Under the pieces are notes generated by a model. The model had not been told where the DNA came from. It made no database searches and saw nothing but the letters and a program-made list of their open reading frames with translations. DNA of 64,000 bases. Origin: Gordonia shandongensis DSM 45094 (lineage in GTDB: Bacteria > Actinomycetota > Actinomycetes > Mycobacteriales > Mycobacteriaceae). Positions 1 through 8,829 of the stretch are shown here, piece by piece (within the stretch, counting starts at the first letter, position 1; every line of letters starts with the position of its first letter). Made by a program: the position numbers and the translations under genes. The stretch spans positions 86,742 to 150,741 of the forward strand of contig NZ_KE383969.1 of NCBI RefSeq assembly GCF_000423025.1, in the 5' to 3' direction.

Positions 1-142
1 ACCCCGCCGCCGTGTCGTGGTCGGTGAGCGCGATGGTCCGCAGTCCCGCGGCGCGGGCCGCCGCCACCAGCTCGTCGGCACTGTCGGTTCCGTCGGAGAA
101 CGCCGAGTGCGTGTGGAGGTCGGCCGTCATCGCAGAGGTCAT
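1..142 (-). CDS. PHP-domain metal-dependent phosphoesterase, 3' end outside the window
   Basis: Only the first 47 codons are present; the gene runs off the left edge. The translated start reads MTSAMTADLHTHSAFSDGT and continues to a LTDHDTAAG segment. DLHTHSxxSDGT and the later TDHDT are the first two metal-binding motifs of the PHP (polymerase and histidinol phosphatase) family, which hydrolyses phosphoesters with a multinuclear metal centre. The ATG at 142 overlaps the mmpL stop codon in an ATGA arrangement, so the gene is probably translationally coupled to mmpL. A second ATG lies four codons in (130). The family is clear; the substrate (nucleoside 3',5'-bisphosphate or histidinol phosphate type) cannot be judged from this fragment. 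Confidence 0.8.
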   Translation of the reverse strand, partial: MTSAMTADLHTHSAFSDGTDSADELVAAARAAGLRTIALTDHDTAAG

Positions 143-3100
143 GCCCCGATCGTAGAGTCGGTGCGTCGTCGTGACCGCACGGCCGTGCCGGGCCACCAGC
201 CGGCGTCGCCGACGAGCACGGCGATCGCCGGGACCGTCAACGTCCGCACCACGAACGTGTCGAGGAGCAGGCCGACGCCGATCACGAATCCCGCCTGCAC
301 CATCAGGGTCACCGATCCCGACATCAGGCCGAACATGCTGGCCGCGAAGATCACGCCCGCCGAGGTGATCACCGAACCGGTGTGCGCCACGGTCCGCATG
401 GCCCCGGTGCGTCTGCCGTGCACCGCCTCCTCCCGCAGCCGCGACACCAGCAGCATGTTGTAGTCGGCGCCGACCGCCACCAGGATGATGAACGCCAACA
501 GCGGGACCGGCCACGACATCTGCTGGCCGAGGAGATTCTGGAACACCAGGACCCCGATGCCCAGTGACGCCGCGTAATTCGCGATGACGGTGAGGACCAG
601 GTAGATCGGCGCGACGAGCGACCGCAGGAGCACCGCCAGGATGATCCCGACGATGAGGATGGTCGCCACCGCGAGCAGCCGGAAGTCGGCGGTCAGCAGG
701 CGCTGCAGATCGGCGTTGATCGCCGGGAAGCCGGCGACCGCCACTCGGCTCCCGGCGAGCTCGGTGTTCGGCCGGGCGTCCTGCGCGACCTCGGCGATCT
801 GTTTCGACAGCTCGATGGCCTCACCGGAGTAGGGGTCGACGTCGGTCTGGACGGCGTACCGCACCGATCGTCCGTCCGGCGAGATGAACTGGCGGGCGAC
901 GGCCGCGAAATCGGGGTTCTCGAACGTCTCGGCGGGCAGGTAGAAGCCCGTCGCGGCATCCGACCCCTCGGTGTTGGTCGACGATGCCCGGAGTGCCGCC
1001 GCGACCTGCCCCATCCCGGCCAGGTTCTCGACCGTGGAGTCGACGAGCGCCCCCACGCCGTCGGCGAGCTGTCGCGCACCGTCGGCCATCTGTCCGATGC
1101 CGTCGTCGAGTTCGGCGAACTGCTCGGCGAGGTCCATGCCGCCGAGCCGGGCGATGCTGCGGTCCATCGTCGCCAGCACGCCCGTCAGGTCGCGCGAGAG
1201 CCCGGTCACCGAGACGTCGCCGGAGGTGAGGGCGTCCGCCAGATCCGCGGTCTCGGCCAGCACGCCGTCGGTCGCCAGCCCCCGCAGCGACCGCAGGTCG
1301 GCGAGCGCGGCCCGGCACGCGGGCTGCCCCGTGCACAGCGGGGTGTCGAGGGCGTCGACGACCGGTCCGAGCCCGCGCAGGACGTCGTCGGCGCGACGGG
1401 CCGCTGCCGCCGCCTCGGGCACCCGCGGCGCCGCCGCGTCCAGGCGCGGCCCCAGTTCGGCCATCTTCTCGAGCCAGGGGCGGTACTCGCTCACCGCGGA
1501 GACGCTGTCGGCGGCGTCGTCGAGCACCCCGATCAGCGGGGCCAGGTCGGTGCCGATGCGCCGATGCAGTTCCGCCAGCGCGTCGGCGAGTTCACGCGAC
1601 CCCGACTTCAACAGGCCCAGCTCCGACGATCGCCCCTCGCCCTCGGTCACCGCCTTCCCGAGTTCGTTGGCGATCTGACCGTTCTGCCACGACAGCCGGG
1701 CCGGTTCGAGTTTGTCACCGGTGGGGCGTGTGACACCCAGCACGCGGTCGACACCCGGCAGCTGCGCGACGCGGGCCGCCATCTGGTCGAGATCGGCGAG
1801 CGACGTCGAGGTCCGCAGGTCGTGGTCGGCCGTCACCAGAAGGAACTCGGCGACCACCACATCCTTCGGGAAGTGCTTGTCGAGTTGGGCGTAGCCGAGG
1901 TTGCCGTCGGTGTCCTGCGACTGCGAGGCGCGATCGTCGTAGCTGAGGCGCAGCCCGGTGAGCGGGACGCTCATGGCGATCAGGAGCACGAGACTGCCGG
2001 CGAGCAGCGCGACCGGTCGGCGGACGACGCGGACGCCCATGCGTCGCCAGTGGTCCCGCGTGATCTCCCGTTTCGGCAGGCCGCGCCCGTAGCGTGCGGC
2101 GATCGCCAGGGCCGGCTGCAGGATCGTCAGCGACGCCAGGCAGGCGATCATGATCGCGATCGCCGACGCCGGCCCCACGGTGGCGAAGACGCTGAGGTCG
2201 GCGAAGATCATCGACAGCAGGGCCAACGCCACCGTCATCGCCGACGCCGTGACGACGTGACCGATCGTCACGGTTGCCGCCACCAGCGCGGACGCCGGGT
2301 CGTGTCCCTGGCGGATCAGTTCGTGGTAACGGCCGATGACGAACACGGAGTAGTCGGTGCCCGCACCGAGCAGGATCGCCGTCAGGAAGGAGATGCTGTA
2401 CTGGGAGACCGGCATCCCCAGTTCGCCGAGGCCGGCCAGGACGCCGCGCGCGACGACGAGGCTCAGCCCGATGACCGCCAGCGGCAGCATCGCGGTGATC
2501 AACGACCGGTAGACGATGAGCAGGATCAGCCCGATGACCAGGATCGTGACGACCGAGATGACCAGGAGGTCGGACTCGGCGGACGACATCTGGTCGGCGA
2601 AGGTCGCGACGGGGCCGGTGACGTGGACCTCGGTGTCGCTGCCGGCGAAGGCGGCGGCGGCCTTCTCGCGGACGTCGGTCAGTGCCGCGTCGGCGTCGGA
2701 GTCGCCCAGGCTGCCGACGAGGCCGACGGGGAGATACCAGGCCTTGCCGTCCTCGCTGACGACCTGCTTGGCCCCGATGGGGTCGGAGGCCAGGTCGCGG
2801 ACGCCCTCGACGTGTTCGCGGTCGGCGCGCAGGTCGGCGACGAGCTCGTCGTAGCTGTGCCGGGCGGCGCCGTCGAATCCTGCGGGGTCGCTCATGACGA
2901 CGAACACGGTGGTCGCCGCGGCGGGTTCGTCGAACGCCTCCCCCATCGCGTCGAGGGCCTGGAACGACGGGACGTCGGCCGGGATCGGCTGAACGGACTG
3001 TCGTGTCACCACGGTCTCCAACTGCGGGAGGAGGGTGTTCAGCGCGACGGCGGCAAGCACCCATGCGGCGATGACGATCGTCTTGTGGCCGAGTGCCCCG

Positions 3101-3177
3101 CGCGCCATGCGCTCCAGCGGTCGCAGACGCCGCAGGGCGGCGCCGATCTCGGCCCTTCGGGTCCGTGCGTCGCCCAT
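139..3177 (-). CDS. MmpL/RND-family membrane transporter
   Basis: The 1012-aa protein has the two-fold RND layout: one TM helix near the N terminus, a large extracytoplasmic domain, a TM bundle, a second long extracytoplasmic domain and a second TM bundle. Both MmpL signature segments are visible, GAGTDYSVFVIGRYHE in the first half and GADYNMLLVSR in the second; these carry the Asp-Tyr pairs that conduct protons. MmpL proteins export lipids or small molecules across the inner membrane of mycolata. The start at 3177 (MGDARTRR) is preferred over the upstream codon at 3261 because it has a GGGAGGGAGAGG ribosome site and because the longer version would read through the palindrome at 3194-3240. 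A tetR gene lies immediately upstream on the same strand and is the likely regulator. Cargo unknown. Confidence 0.9.
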   Translation of the reverse strand: MGDARTRRAEIGAALRRLRPLERMARGALGHKTIVIAAWVLAAVALNTLLPQLETVVTRQSVQPIPADVPSFQALDAMGEAFDEPAAATTVFVVMSDPAGFDGAARHSYDELVADLRADREHVEGVRDLASDPIGAKQVVSEDGKAWYLPVGLVGSLGDSDADAALTDVREKAAAAFAGSDTEVHVTGPVATFADQMSSAESDLLVISVVTILVIGLILLIVYRSLITAMLPLAVIGLSLVVARGVLAGLGELGMPVSQYSISFLTAILLGAGTDYSVFVIGRYHELIRQGHDPASALVAATVTIGHVVTASAMTVALALLSMIFADLSVFATVGPASAIAIMIACLASLTILQPALAIAARYGRGLPKREITRDHWRRMGVRVVRRPVALLAGSLVLLIAMSVPLTGLRLSYDDRASQSQDTDGNLGYAQLDKHFPKDVVVAEFLLVTADHDLRTSTSLADLDQMAARVAQLPGVDRVLGVTRPTGDKLEPARLSWQNGQIANELGKAVTEGEGRSSELGLLKSGSRELADALAELHRRIGTDLAPLIGVLDDAADSVSAVSEYRPWLEKMAELGPRLDAAAPRVPEAAAAARRADDVLRGLGPVVDALDTPLCTGQPACRAALADLRSLRGLATDGVLAETADLADALTSGDVSVTGLSRDLTGVLATMDRSIARLGGMDLAEQFAELDDGIGQMADGARQLADGVGALVDSTVENLAGMGQVAAALRASSTNTEGSDAATGFYLPAETFENPDFAAVARQFISPDGRSVRYAVQTDVDPYSGEAIELSKQIAEVAQDARPNTELAGSRVAVAGFPAINADLQRLLTADFRLLAVATILIVGIILAVLLRSLVAPIYLVLTVIANYAASLGIGVLVFQNLLGQQMSWPVPLLAFIILVAVGADYNMLLVSRLREEAVHGRRTGAMRTVAHTGSVITSAGVIFAASMFGLMSGSVTLMVQAGFVIGVGLLLDTFVVRTLTVPAIAVLVGDAGWWPGTAVRSRRRTDSTIGA

Positions 3178-3193
3178 GAACCTCTCCCTCCCG

Positions 3194-3240
3194 CAGAACG
3201 AAACTGCCGGTAGCGTTACGCTACTACCGGTATCGTTCTG
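3194..3240. promoter_or_regulatory. Inverted repeat, probable TetR operator for mmpL
   Basis: Outer arms CAGAACGA (3194-3201) and TCGTTCTG (3233-3240) and the inner palindrome TAGCGTTACGCTA (3211-3223) share the same centre at 3217. An additional TACCGGTA palindrome sits at 3225-3232. The element lies between the tetR stop and the mmpL start, 17 bases upstream of the chosen mmpL codon, where a repressor would block transcription or a promoter internal to the operon. The palindrome is seen directly; binding by the adjacent TetR protein is inferred. Confidence 0.65.
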
Positions 3241-3277
3241 TCGCAAGGGTTCCGCGAACACACTCCATCAGTGCAGG

Positions 3278-3892
3278 TCAGCGCGTTTCACGGGCAGCCA
3301 GGAAGTCGTCGACCAGCTGTCGCCGCCCCGCCGCGTCCACCCGCACACTGTCGCCGGCCAGACCCGCCAGCAGGATGGGACTGATCAACTGGGCGAACGC
3401 CAGACCGTGATCGAAATCCCCCAGCGCACGCCCCGCCGGAGTGTCGAACACGACCTCGAACTGGTCGCGGTACTGCGCGATCACCGTGTCGCGGAGCTCC
3501 TCCAGAGCACTCGGGGACTCCCGCCCCTCCGCGGCCGACCCCACCGCCAACCATCCGAGTGTGGTCAGCGGAACCGGAGCACTGCGGACCAGATGATCCT
3601 GGGCGTCGAGGAGGTCGACCAGGTCCCGCCGGATGTCACCCGTCGGCTGCGGGTCGGGCATCGTCGGCAGCATCCGCTCGAGCGCCGCCGCAACCAGGTC
3701 GGTGGTACTGCCGAAATTGCGGTACAGGGTCGTGCGGGCGACCTTCGACAGCCGCGTCACCGCGTCGACCGTCACCGCCTCGATGCCGCCGCTCGTCAAC
3801 AGCGTGGTCGCCGCGTCGAGAAGCCTGTTCCGCGACCGGATGCGGCGCGGATCGTCGCTTCGGTCCGCCACCGCCGACGTTGCTCCAACCAC
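3278..3892 (-). CDS. TetR-family transcriptional regulator
   Basis: The N-terminal helix-turn-helix is typical of TetR: RNRLLDAATTLLTSGGIEAVTVDAVTRLSKVARTTLYRNFGS. A diverged ligand-binding domain follows. The GTG at 3892 is chosen because a GGAAGGTGG ribosome site precedes it and it leaves the usual short arm before the first helix. An ATG at 3949 without a clear ribosome site would add 19 residues. The gene is followed on the same strand by the palindrome and mmpL, so it most likely controls the transporter and possibly itself. The inducer is unknown. The exact start is less certain than the family. Confidence 0.85.
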   Translation of the reverse strand: MVGATSAVADRSDDPRRIRSRNRLLDAATTLLTSGGIEAVTVDAVTRLSKVARTTLYRNFGSTTDLVAAALERMLPTMPDPQPTGDIRRDLVDLLDAQDHLVRSAPVPLTTLGWLAVGSAAEGRESPSALEELRDTVIAQYRDQFEVVFDTPAGRALGDFDHGLAFAQLISPILLAGLAGDSVRVDAAGRRQLVDDFLAARETR

Positions 3893-4040
3893 CGATCCAC
3901 CTTCCCGCCAGGCCCGTCGCCCCGCTCCCGAACCCCCATTGTCGCCCATCCGGGCGGTCGCCGACCCGCCAACCGATCCCGCGGCGACGCGATGCGCCGT
4001 TCGCCCCGCCGGACCGCCGCACATCGGGCACCATGACGGC

Positions 4041-5549
4041 ATGGGCGCCGAAGTCAGCAGTCAGCAGTTCACCGGTGCGGACCGGGTCCGGTTCCGCTCA
4101 CAGGTGTCGCGCGGCACCCAGGCGATCGCCAGAATGCTCGCCGACGGACTGTTCACCGACCACGGTCGCCCGCCCGAGCCACTGCTCGGCATGGAGGTGG
4201 AGCTCAACCTCATCGACGGCGATGCGAATCCGTCGATGGCCAACGCCGAAGTCCTCGATGCGATCGCCGACCCCGTCTACCAGACCGAACTCGGCCAGTT
4301 CAACATCGAGATCAACGTCTCGCCCCGCCCGTTCGTCGGCGCCGACACCGTCAGCCTGGAACAAGCGCTCCGCACGTCCCTCAACCGCGCGGAGGCGCGC
4401 GCGGCGTCCACCGGCAACCATCTGCTCATGGTCGGCATGCTGCCGACCCTCGGCACCGAGCACTTCGCCGACCAGTGGATCTCGGCCAACCCCCGGTACA
4501 GCCTGCTCAACGAGCAGATCTTCCACGCGCGCGGCGAGGACCTCGAACTGGACATCACCGGCGTCCCGATGACGACGGGGACCGCCGCCGAGCACCTCAA
4601 CATCACCAGCGACTCGATCCTCCCGGAAGCGGCGTGCACCTCACTGCAACTGCACCTGCGGGTGGCGCCCGAAGACTTCGCCGTACACTGGAACGCCGCC
4701 CAGGCCATCGCCGGCGTGCAGGTCGCGATCGCCGGGAACTCGCCCTTCCTCGCCGGGACCGCCCTGTGGCACGAGACCCGGATCCCGGTGTTCGAGCAGG
4801 CCACCGACACCCGGCCGCTCGAGCTGAAGAATCAGGGCGTCCGACCCCGCGTCTGGTTCGGCGAACGCTGGATCAACACGATCTTCGACCTCTTCGACGA
4901 GAACACCCGCTACTTCCCCGCCCTCCTGCCGGTGTCGACCGACGTCGACCCGATCGCCGAGATCGACGCCGGGCGGATCCCCGAACTCGAGGAGCTGCGG
5001 CTGCACAACGGCACCGTCTACCGGTGGAACCGGCCCGTGTACGACGTCGTCGACGGGCAGGCGCACCTCCGCGTGGAGAACCGGGTGCTGCCCGCAGGAC
5101 CCACCGTCGTCGACATCATGGCCAACGCCGCCTTCTACTACGGGCTGGTTCGCGGCCTCGTCGAACACGATCTTCCGCTGTGGTCGCAGATGTCGTTTGA
5201 CGCCGCGCAGGAGAACCTGTCGGTCGGCGCCCGGTGGGGGTTCGGCGGGCAGCTGTACTGGCCCGACATCGGCTGGGTGCGGCCCGACGAGTTGGTGGTG
5301 CGGCGGCTGCTGCCCATCGCCGAGGCGGGGCTGACCTCGTTCGGCGTCTCCGAGCGCGCCAAGCGCCGCTACCTCGGCGTCATCGAGGGGCGCTGCACCA
5401 CCCGCCAGTCGGGGTCGGTGTGGCAGCGTCGCGCCGTGGCGGCACGCGAGGCCGCCGGCGAGAACCGCGCCCAGGCGTTGCGCGGCATGGTGCAGGATTA
5501 CGCGACGCTGATGCACGAGGGCGAACCGGTCCACAACTGGTCGCTGTGA
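4041..5549 (+). CDS. Glutamate-cysteine ligase family (GCS2-like) protein
   Basis: The 502-aa protein contains the ATP-dependent carboxylate-amine ligase pattern of the glutamate-cysteine ligase superfamily: GMEVELNLID about residue 55, then ELGQFNIEINVSPRPF, and TGTAAEHLNITSD about residue 180. The acidic residues of EVEL and EIN are those that bind metal and ATP in the family. The reaction is expected to join an amino acid to the gamma-carboxylate of glutamate. Mycothiol-producing actinobacteria do not need glutathione, so the true product is uncertain; ergothioneine (EgtA-like) or an unrelated gamma-glutamyl compound is possible, but no egt genes lie nearby. The ATG at 4041 starts the conserved protein. 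The gene is divergent from tetR. Confidence 0.75.
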   Translation: MGAEVSSQQFTGADRVRFRSQVSRGTQAIARMLADGLFTDHGRPPEPLLGMEVELNLIDGDANPSMANAEVLDAIADPVYQTELGQFNIEINVSPRPFVGADTVSLEQALRTSLNRAEARAASTGNHLLMVGMLPTLGTEHFADQWISANPRYSLLNEQIFHARGEDLELDITGVPMTTGTAAEHLNITSDSILPEAACTSLQLHLRVAPEDFAVHWNAAQAIAGVQVAIAGNSPFLAGTALWHETRIPVFEQATDTRPLELKNQGVRPRVWFGERWINTIFDLFDENTRYFPALLPVSTDVDPIAEIDAGRIPELEELRLHNGTVYRWNRPVYDVVDGQAHLRVENRVLPAGPTVVDIMANAAFYYGLVRGLVEHDLPLWSQMSFDAAQENLSVGARWGFGGQLYWPDIGWVRPDELVVRRLLPIAEAGLTSFGVSERAKRRYLGVIEGRCTTRQSGSVWQRRAVAAREAAGENRAQALRGMVQDYATLMHEGEPVHNWSL

Positions 5550-5718
5550 GCGCCCGAACGGATGAAATCCGGGCCGGAGACTTGTCCGCCGATGCCCGCG
5601 CACCTCATCGTGAGGGTGCGGTCACCGGATGACGTGAGCCATCCGATGCCGTCTCGACCCGGGCGCACCGGCTGTCGCCGGAGTCGTCATGCAACGGCAG
5701 CCGATGAGCGAGGCACGG

Positions 5719-6462
5719 ATGGACACGACACGGACCGGCGACGACTCGAGCGCACCCACGCGGATCGTCCGCACCCCCTCGAGCCGCACCGCCGGTCGGT
5801 CCGCCCGGCCGCCGCACGACCCCCGGCTCGCTCCGCCTGCGCCGCGGCCTCCGGCCGGCCGGCTGCTGCTTCCCGCACCGCGCCTCGTCCCGCACCCGAC
5901 GCCGGGGTACGCCCCGCCCGCGGTCGGACGCGTACCGTCGCCACCGTGGCAGGTCACGCTCGTCGCGGTCTGGCGCGGCGTCTGGGGGCTGCTCGCCGCA
6001 ACCGGCTGCCTCGTGGCGATCGCGCTCCTGCTCGGCACGAGTTCCTCCAGCGGCGCCTTCGCGTTCGCCGACACCTCCGCGCTGGTGACGGCGCTCACCG
6101 TCGGACTGGTCCTGTTCGCCCTCGTCGGCGCGTTCCGGGCCGTTGCGGCGTTCGCGCTGTACTCGGGCAGGCCGTGGGCATACACCTACACGATCGCGAC
6201 GTTCGTCATCGGCGTGGTCCTCAACGTGCTGGCCGTCGTGGCACTGCTGGTCCTGACGCTGATCTTCGGCGTCATGGTGTTCAGCGTCGCGGCGCCCACC
6301 GATGTCCCGGCGGACGCCGCCGTGTCGTCGGCGAGCGTCGGCGTCTGGTTCCTCGTGCCGCTGCTCGTGTCGGTCGCGGGGCCGACGTTCTACGGCTATC
6401 TCATCTTCTGCCGACGGACCCGGGGCTACTTCGTCGCCGCGGAGGCGCATCGGGGCCGGTGA
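5719..6462 (+). CDS. Proline-rich N-terminus, four-helix membrane protein of unknown function
   Basis: The first 80 residues are a Pro/Arg/Ala-rich cytoplasmic tail. Four hydrophobic helices follow: LVAVWRGVWGLLAATGCLVAIALLL, a segment starting ALVTALTVGLVLFALVGAF, TIATFVIGVVLNVLAVVALLVL, and a C-terminal helix before FYGYLIFCRRTRGYF. No enzyme motif is visible and I do not recognise a named family. ATG codons at 5689, 5704 and 5719 are in frame; the last has the best ribosome site (GCGAGG). The gene ends three bases before the convergent TM2-domain gene. Confidence 0.7.
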   Translation: MDTTRTGDDSSAPTRIVRTPSSRTAGRSARPPHDPRLAPPAPRPPAGRLLLPAPRLVPHPTPGYAPPAVGRVPSPPWQVTLVAVWRGVWGLLAATGCLVAIALLLGTSSSSGAFAFADTSALVTALTVGLVLFALVGAFRAVAAFALYSGRPWAYTYTIATFVIGVVLNVLAVVALLVLTLIFGVMVFSVAAPTDVPADAAVSSASVGVWFLVPLLVSVAGPTFYGYLIFCRRTRGYFVAAEAHRGR

Positions 6463-6465
6463 TGC

Positions 6466-7065
6466 TCAGCGCAGGACGCGCCCGTCGGCGTCCTTCACCG
6501 ACCCGGTGAGCATCATGATGGCGTCGACGAGCGCCCAGATCCCGACACCCATCAAGATCGGGAGGCCGAGGAGGAAGATCCAGACCGTCAAGATGCCGAG
6601 GATCCACAGGATCAGCTGCGCCGCCGCGATCCCGTAGGTCCCGATGTACCAGCGTCCGGCCCCGAAACCGCCGAGGAACAGCTGCAGCAGGCCCGCGGCC
6701 ACCTTCGTCTTGTCCGAGTAGGGGATGCCCGTCATGGGGTCGACGCCGAACGGCGCTCCCGGCGGCCCGGTCATCGGCTGCGCCCCGTACGGGTTCCCGG
6801 GCCCGTACGGATTCCCCGGCGCGTACGGGTTGCCGGGAGCATACGGATTTCCGGGGGCATACGGGTTTCCGGGCGGGGGATTCTGTCCGTACGGCTGCTG
6901 GCCGTAGCCGCCCCCGTACCCCTGATTCGGGGGGCCGCCGTACGGCTGCACCGGACCGCCCTGCTGCGGATACCCCTGCTGCGGGTATCCCTGCTGCGGG
7001 TATCCCTGTTGGGGGACGCCGCCGGGGCCGTACCCGTACTGTCGGCCGTCGTTGTCGTGTCCCAT
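6466..7065 (-). CDS. TM2-domain membrane protein with Gly/Tyr/Pro/Gln repeat N-terminus
   Basis: The C-terminal 80 residues form a TM2 domain: DKTKVAAGLLQLFLGGFGAGRWYIGTYG, then two helices ending IWALVDAIMML. Its GxGxxRWYIG motif is diagnostic of TM2 proteins. The N-terminal half is low complexity, with four tandem GYPQQ units and five NPYAPG/NPYGPG units. Such tails are common in actinobacterial membrane proteins and may act as flexible or phase-separating tethers. TM2 function in bacteria is not established. MGHDNDG at 7065 is chosen as the start; a GTG 14 codons upstream is the alternative. The repeats make the DNA at about 6780-7010 prone to slippage. Confidence 0.85.
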   Translation of the reverse strand: MGHDNDGRQYGYGPGGVPQQGYPQQGYPQQGYPQQGGPVQPYGGPPNQGYGGGYGQQPYGQNPPPGNPYAPGNPYAPGNPYAPGNPYGPGNPYGAQPMTGPPGAPFGVDPMTGIPYSDKTKVAAGLLQLFLGGFGAGRWYIGTYGIAAAQLILWILGILTVWIFLLGLPILMGVGIWALVDAIMMLTGSVKDADGRVLR

Positions 7066-7172
7066 GTTCTGACCGTCGAATCCCGTCACCACCGGATCAT
7101 CGCACACGGTCGGCCGACGTCATTCGGACAGATGTCACCGTTGTCGGCATCCGAACCGTAGGATCTGGATGC

Positions 7173-7589
7173 ATGTCAGGTCCCGTGCCGCCTCCTGGAA
7201 ATCCGCCGTTCGGCCCCGCCGCGGGGTACGGCCAGCCGCCGCTGGTGAGCATCGGCGACATCCAGTGCACCCAGAGCCATGTGGTCACGCCGATCGGATC
7301 GTGTCCGATCCAGGGTGCACGCTGGCACGTCACCGACATGACGCAGACCACCGAGGAGATCCCCACCTGGGCGATCGTGTGCGCCATCGTCGGGGCCTTC
7401 GTGGTGTGCCTGTTCAGCCTGTTCTTCCTGCTCGTCAAGGAGCGACGTGTGGTCGGAACCGTCTCGGTGATGGTGCAGAACGACGGCTTCTCCTACACCA
7501 CCGCGATCCCGGCGAACGGCGTCGGCGTCGCGATGGACATCACCAATCGAGTCAACTACGCGCGCATGCTGAGCACTCCCCCGGCGTGA
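7173..7589 (+). CDS. Small single-pass membrane protein of unknown function
   Basis: The 138-aa protein has a Pro/Gly-rich start and one strong helix (TWAIVCAIVGAFVVCLFSLFFLLV, about residues 65-88) followed by a basic stop-transfer KERR and a short soluble domain with VGTVSVMVQNDGFSYTTAIPA. Two cysteines in the N-terminal part (IQCTQ and GSCPI) are noteworthy. It has no recognisable catalytic motif. It lies between two divergently and convergently oriented membrane-protein genes and may belong to the same small-membrane-protein neighbourhood. Confidence 0.7.
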   Translation: MSGPVPPPGNPPFGPAAGYGQPPLVSIGDIQCTQSHVVTPIGSCPIQGARWHVTDMTQTTEEIPTWAIVCAIVGAFVVCLFSLFFLLVKERRVVGTVSVMVQNDGFSYTTAIPANGVGVAMDITNRVNYARMLSTPPA

Positions 7590-7614
7590 GTGGCGGTGGC
7601 GGTCCGAATCGGAG

Positions 7615-8355
7615 TCACACTGTCGTCGCGATGATGACGACCACGAGAATGATGACCAGCGCGACGGCGATCCCGATGGCCAGGCTGATCCAGGCCCACA
7701 TCGAGAGCTTCCGCGCCGACTCGGCGGCGTCGTAAGCCTGGTCGGCCAGGCCCATGCCCCACAACCTCGACACCGAGTTGCTCTTGTTGATCGCCATGAT
7801 GCCGAGGACCAGCGGGGCGATGCCGAGCAGCGTCCCGTAGCAGCTCGCCAATACGAGGCCGCCGATCACGGTGGCCAGAATCGCGGAGACCTGGCTGTCG
7901 GCCGGAGCCGGTCCGGCCACGGGTCCGGCCCCGTACCCTCCCGGGTACTGGCCTCCCGAGTACGCTGGCCCCATCGGCGGATACCCGCCCCCGGCCGGCG
8001 GCGGCACCGCCTGGTATCCCTGCGCGAACGGGTCGGCGGTGTACGGAGGCTGCGCGGCATATCCGTACGGCGGCGGCGCGGTGTAATGCTCTGCCGGATC
8101 GGCGGGCGGCGTCGCGTCGGGCGGCGTCTGCCGGATCTGGGTCTCGGCGTAGGCCGGGGACCACTCGGACTCGTAGTAGGGGGTCTGCACTCCGGCATCT
8201 CCCTGCGCGGCCGGCGCCGGATCCGCGACGTCGGCGGCCTCCGGCTGGTCGGCCGCCGGCGCGGCCTCCTGCGTCGGATCGTGCGGCGCCGGATCGTGCT
8301 GCTGCTGGTCGTCCTGCGTAGGGTCGTCCTGCGTCGGGTCGTGACTGTCGGGCAT
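7615..8355 (-). CDS. DUF4190/CD225-like two-helix membrane protein with acidic Pro-rich tail
   Basis: About 160 N-terminal residues are hydrophilic, starting with repeats of DPTQDD/DPTQ and becoming Pro/Tyr/Gly-rich. The C terminus holds two helices, VSAILATVIGGLVLASCYGTLLGIAPLVLGIMAI and WISLAIGIAVALVIILVVVII, separated by an amphipathic loop (NKSNSVSRLWGMG, AYDAAESARK). This arrangement is the bacterial CD225/dispanin or DUF4190 type, and its loop resembles that of the CD225 protein two genes upstream. The start at 8355 has a strong GGGGGAGCAGGG ribosome site; M1 of the longer frame overlaps the DUF2752 stop. It is the last gene of a three-gene leftward group. Function unknown. Confidence 0.75.
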   Translation of the reverse strand: MPDSHDPTQDDPTQDDQQQHDPAPHDPTQEAAPAADQPEAADVADPAPAAQGDAGVQTPYYESEWSPAYAETQIRQTPPDATPPADPAEHYTAPPPYGYAAQPPYTADPFAQGYQAVPPPAGGGYPPMGPAYSGGQYPGGYGAGPVAGPAPADSQVSAILATVIGGLVLASCYGTLLGIAPLVLGIMAINKSNSVSRLWGMGLADQAYDAAESARKLSMWAWISLAIGIAVALVIILVVVIIATTV

Positions 8356-8369
8356 CGCCCTGCTCCCCC

Positions 8370-8795
8370 TCACACCTTCAGGTTCGAAAACGGTTCGATC
8401 GGAATGTTACGGACTACGAACCACGCCAGCGTAATCGCGAGGAGGACCATCGGCGCGTACCGCCAGTGCTGCCAGTTGCGGATGCGCCGTCCCGTCCACA
8501 GTCCGACCGTATAGGTCACGAATGCGGCGGCGACGAAGAACATCGCCACGACGCCGACGGCGTTGAAGTGCACGGCCGATCCGAAATCGCCGTGCATCAG
8601 CGAGTACATCATCCGGAGCGACCCGCATCCCGGGCAGTCGATGTGGAGCAGTGACTTCGTCGGACACGTCGGCAGCACGCCGCCCGGCGTGGTGGGGTCG
8701 GCGAACCAGATGATGCCGCCCACCACCGCGGTACCGACGAGCACGGTTCCGGGTCCGAGGACACGGTGGGTCGATACGCGCCGGACCGCTCCCAT
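8370..8795 (-). CDS. DUF2752-family membrane protein
   Basis: The 141-aa protein shows the DUF2752 signature CPTKSLLHIDCPGCGSLRMMYSLMHGDFGSAVHFNAVG: two Cys-containing segments with a CPGCG motif and a following Arg, near the first helix. Two further helices follow. The biochemical role of the family is unknown; the conserved cysteines suggest metal or redox chemistry but this is untested. The ATG at 8795 gives the normal family length; longer versions would overlap the CD225 gene. It lies between two two-helix proteins of the CD225 type on the same strand with short gaps, suggesting one transcript. Confidence 0.8.
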   Translation of the reverse strand: MGAVRRVSTHRVLGPGTVLVGTAVVGGIIWFADPTTPGGVLPTCPTKSLLHIDCPGCGSLRMMYSLMHGDFGSAVHFNAVGVVAMFFVAAAFVTYTVGLWTGRRIRNWQHWRYAPMVLLAITLAWFVVRNIPIEPFSNLKV

Positions 8796-8829
8796 AACGA
8801 CGTCATAGAAGCGGTCCGCGCGTGTCGGC

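Noticed and set aside
1564..3213. Long open frame on the + strand antisense to mmpL
   Set aside because: Composition is Arg/Asp/Gly-rich without domains; it is a high-GC shadow of the mmpL codons. The same applies to the long antisense frames over the hydrolase, purL, hsa, kstD, ABC-F and fadE34 genes.
6780..7010. Tandem repeats that could resemble a CRISPR array or minisatellite
   Set aside because: The units are 15-18 bases, in frame, and encode GYPQQ and NPYAPG repeats of the TM2 protein; there are no spacers.
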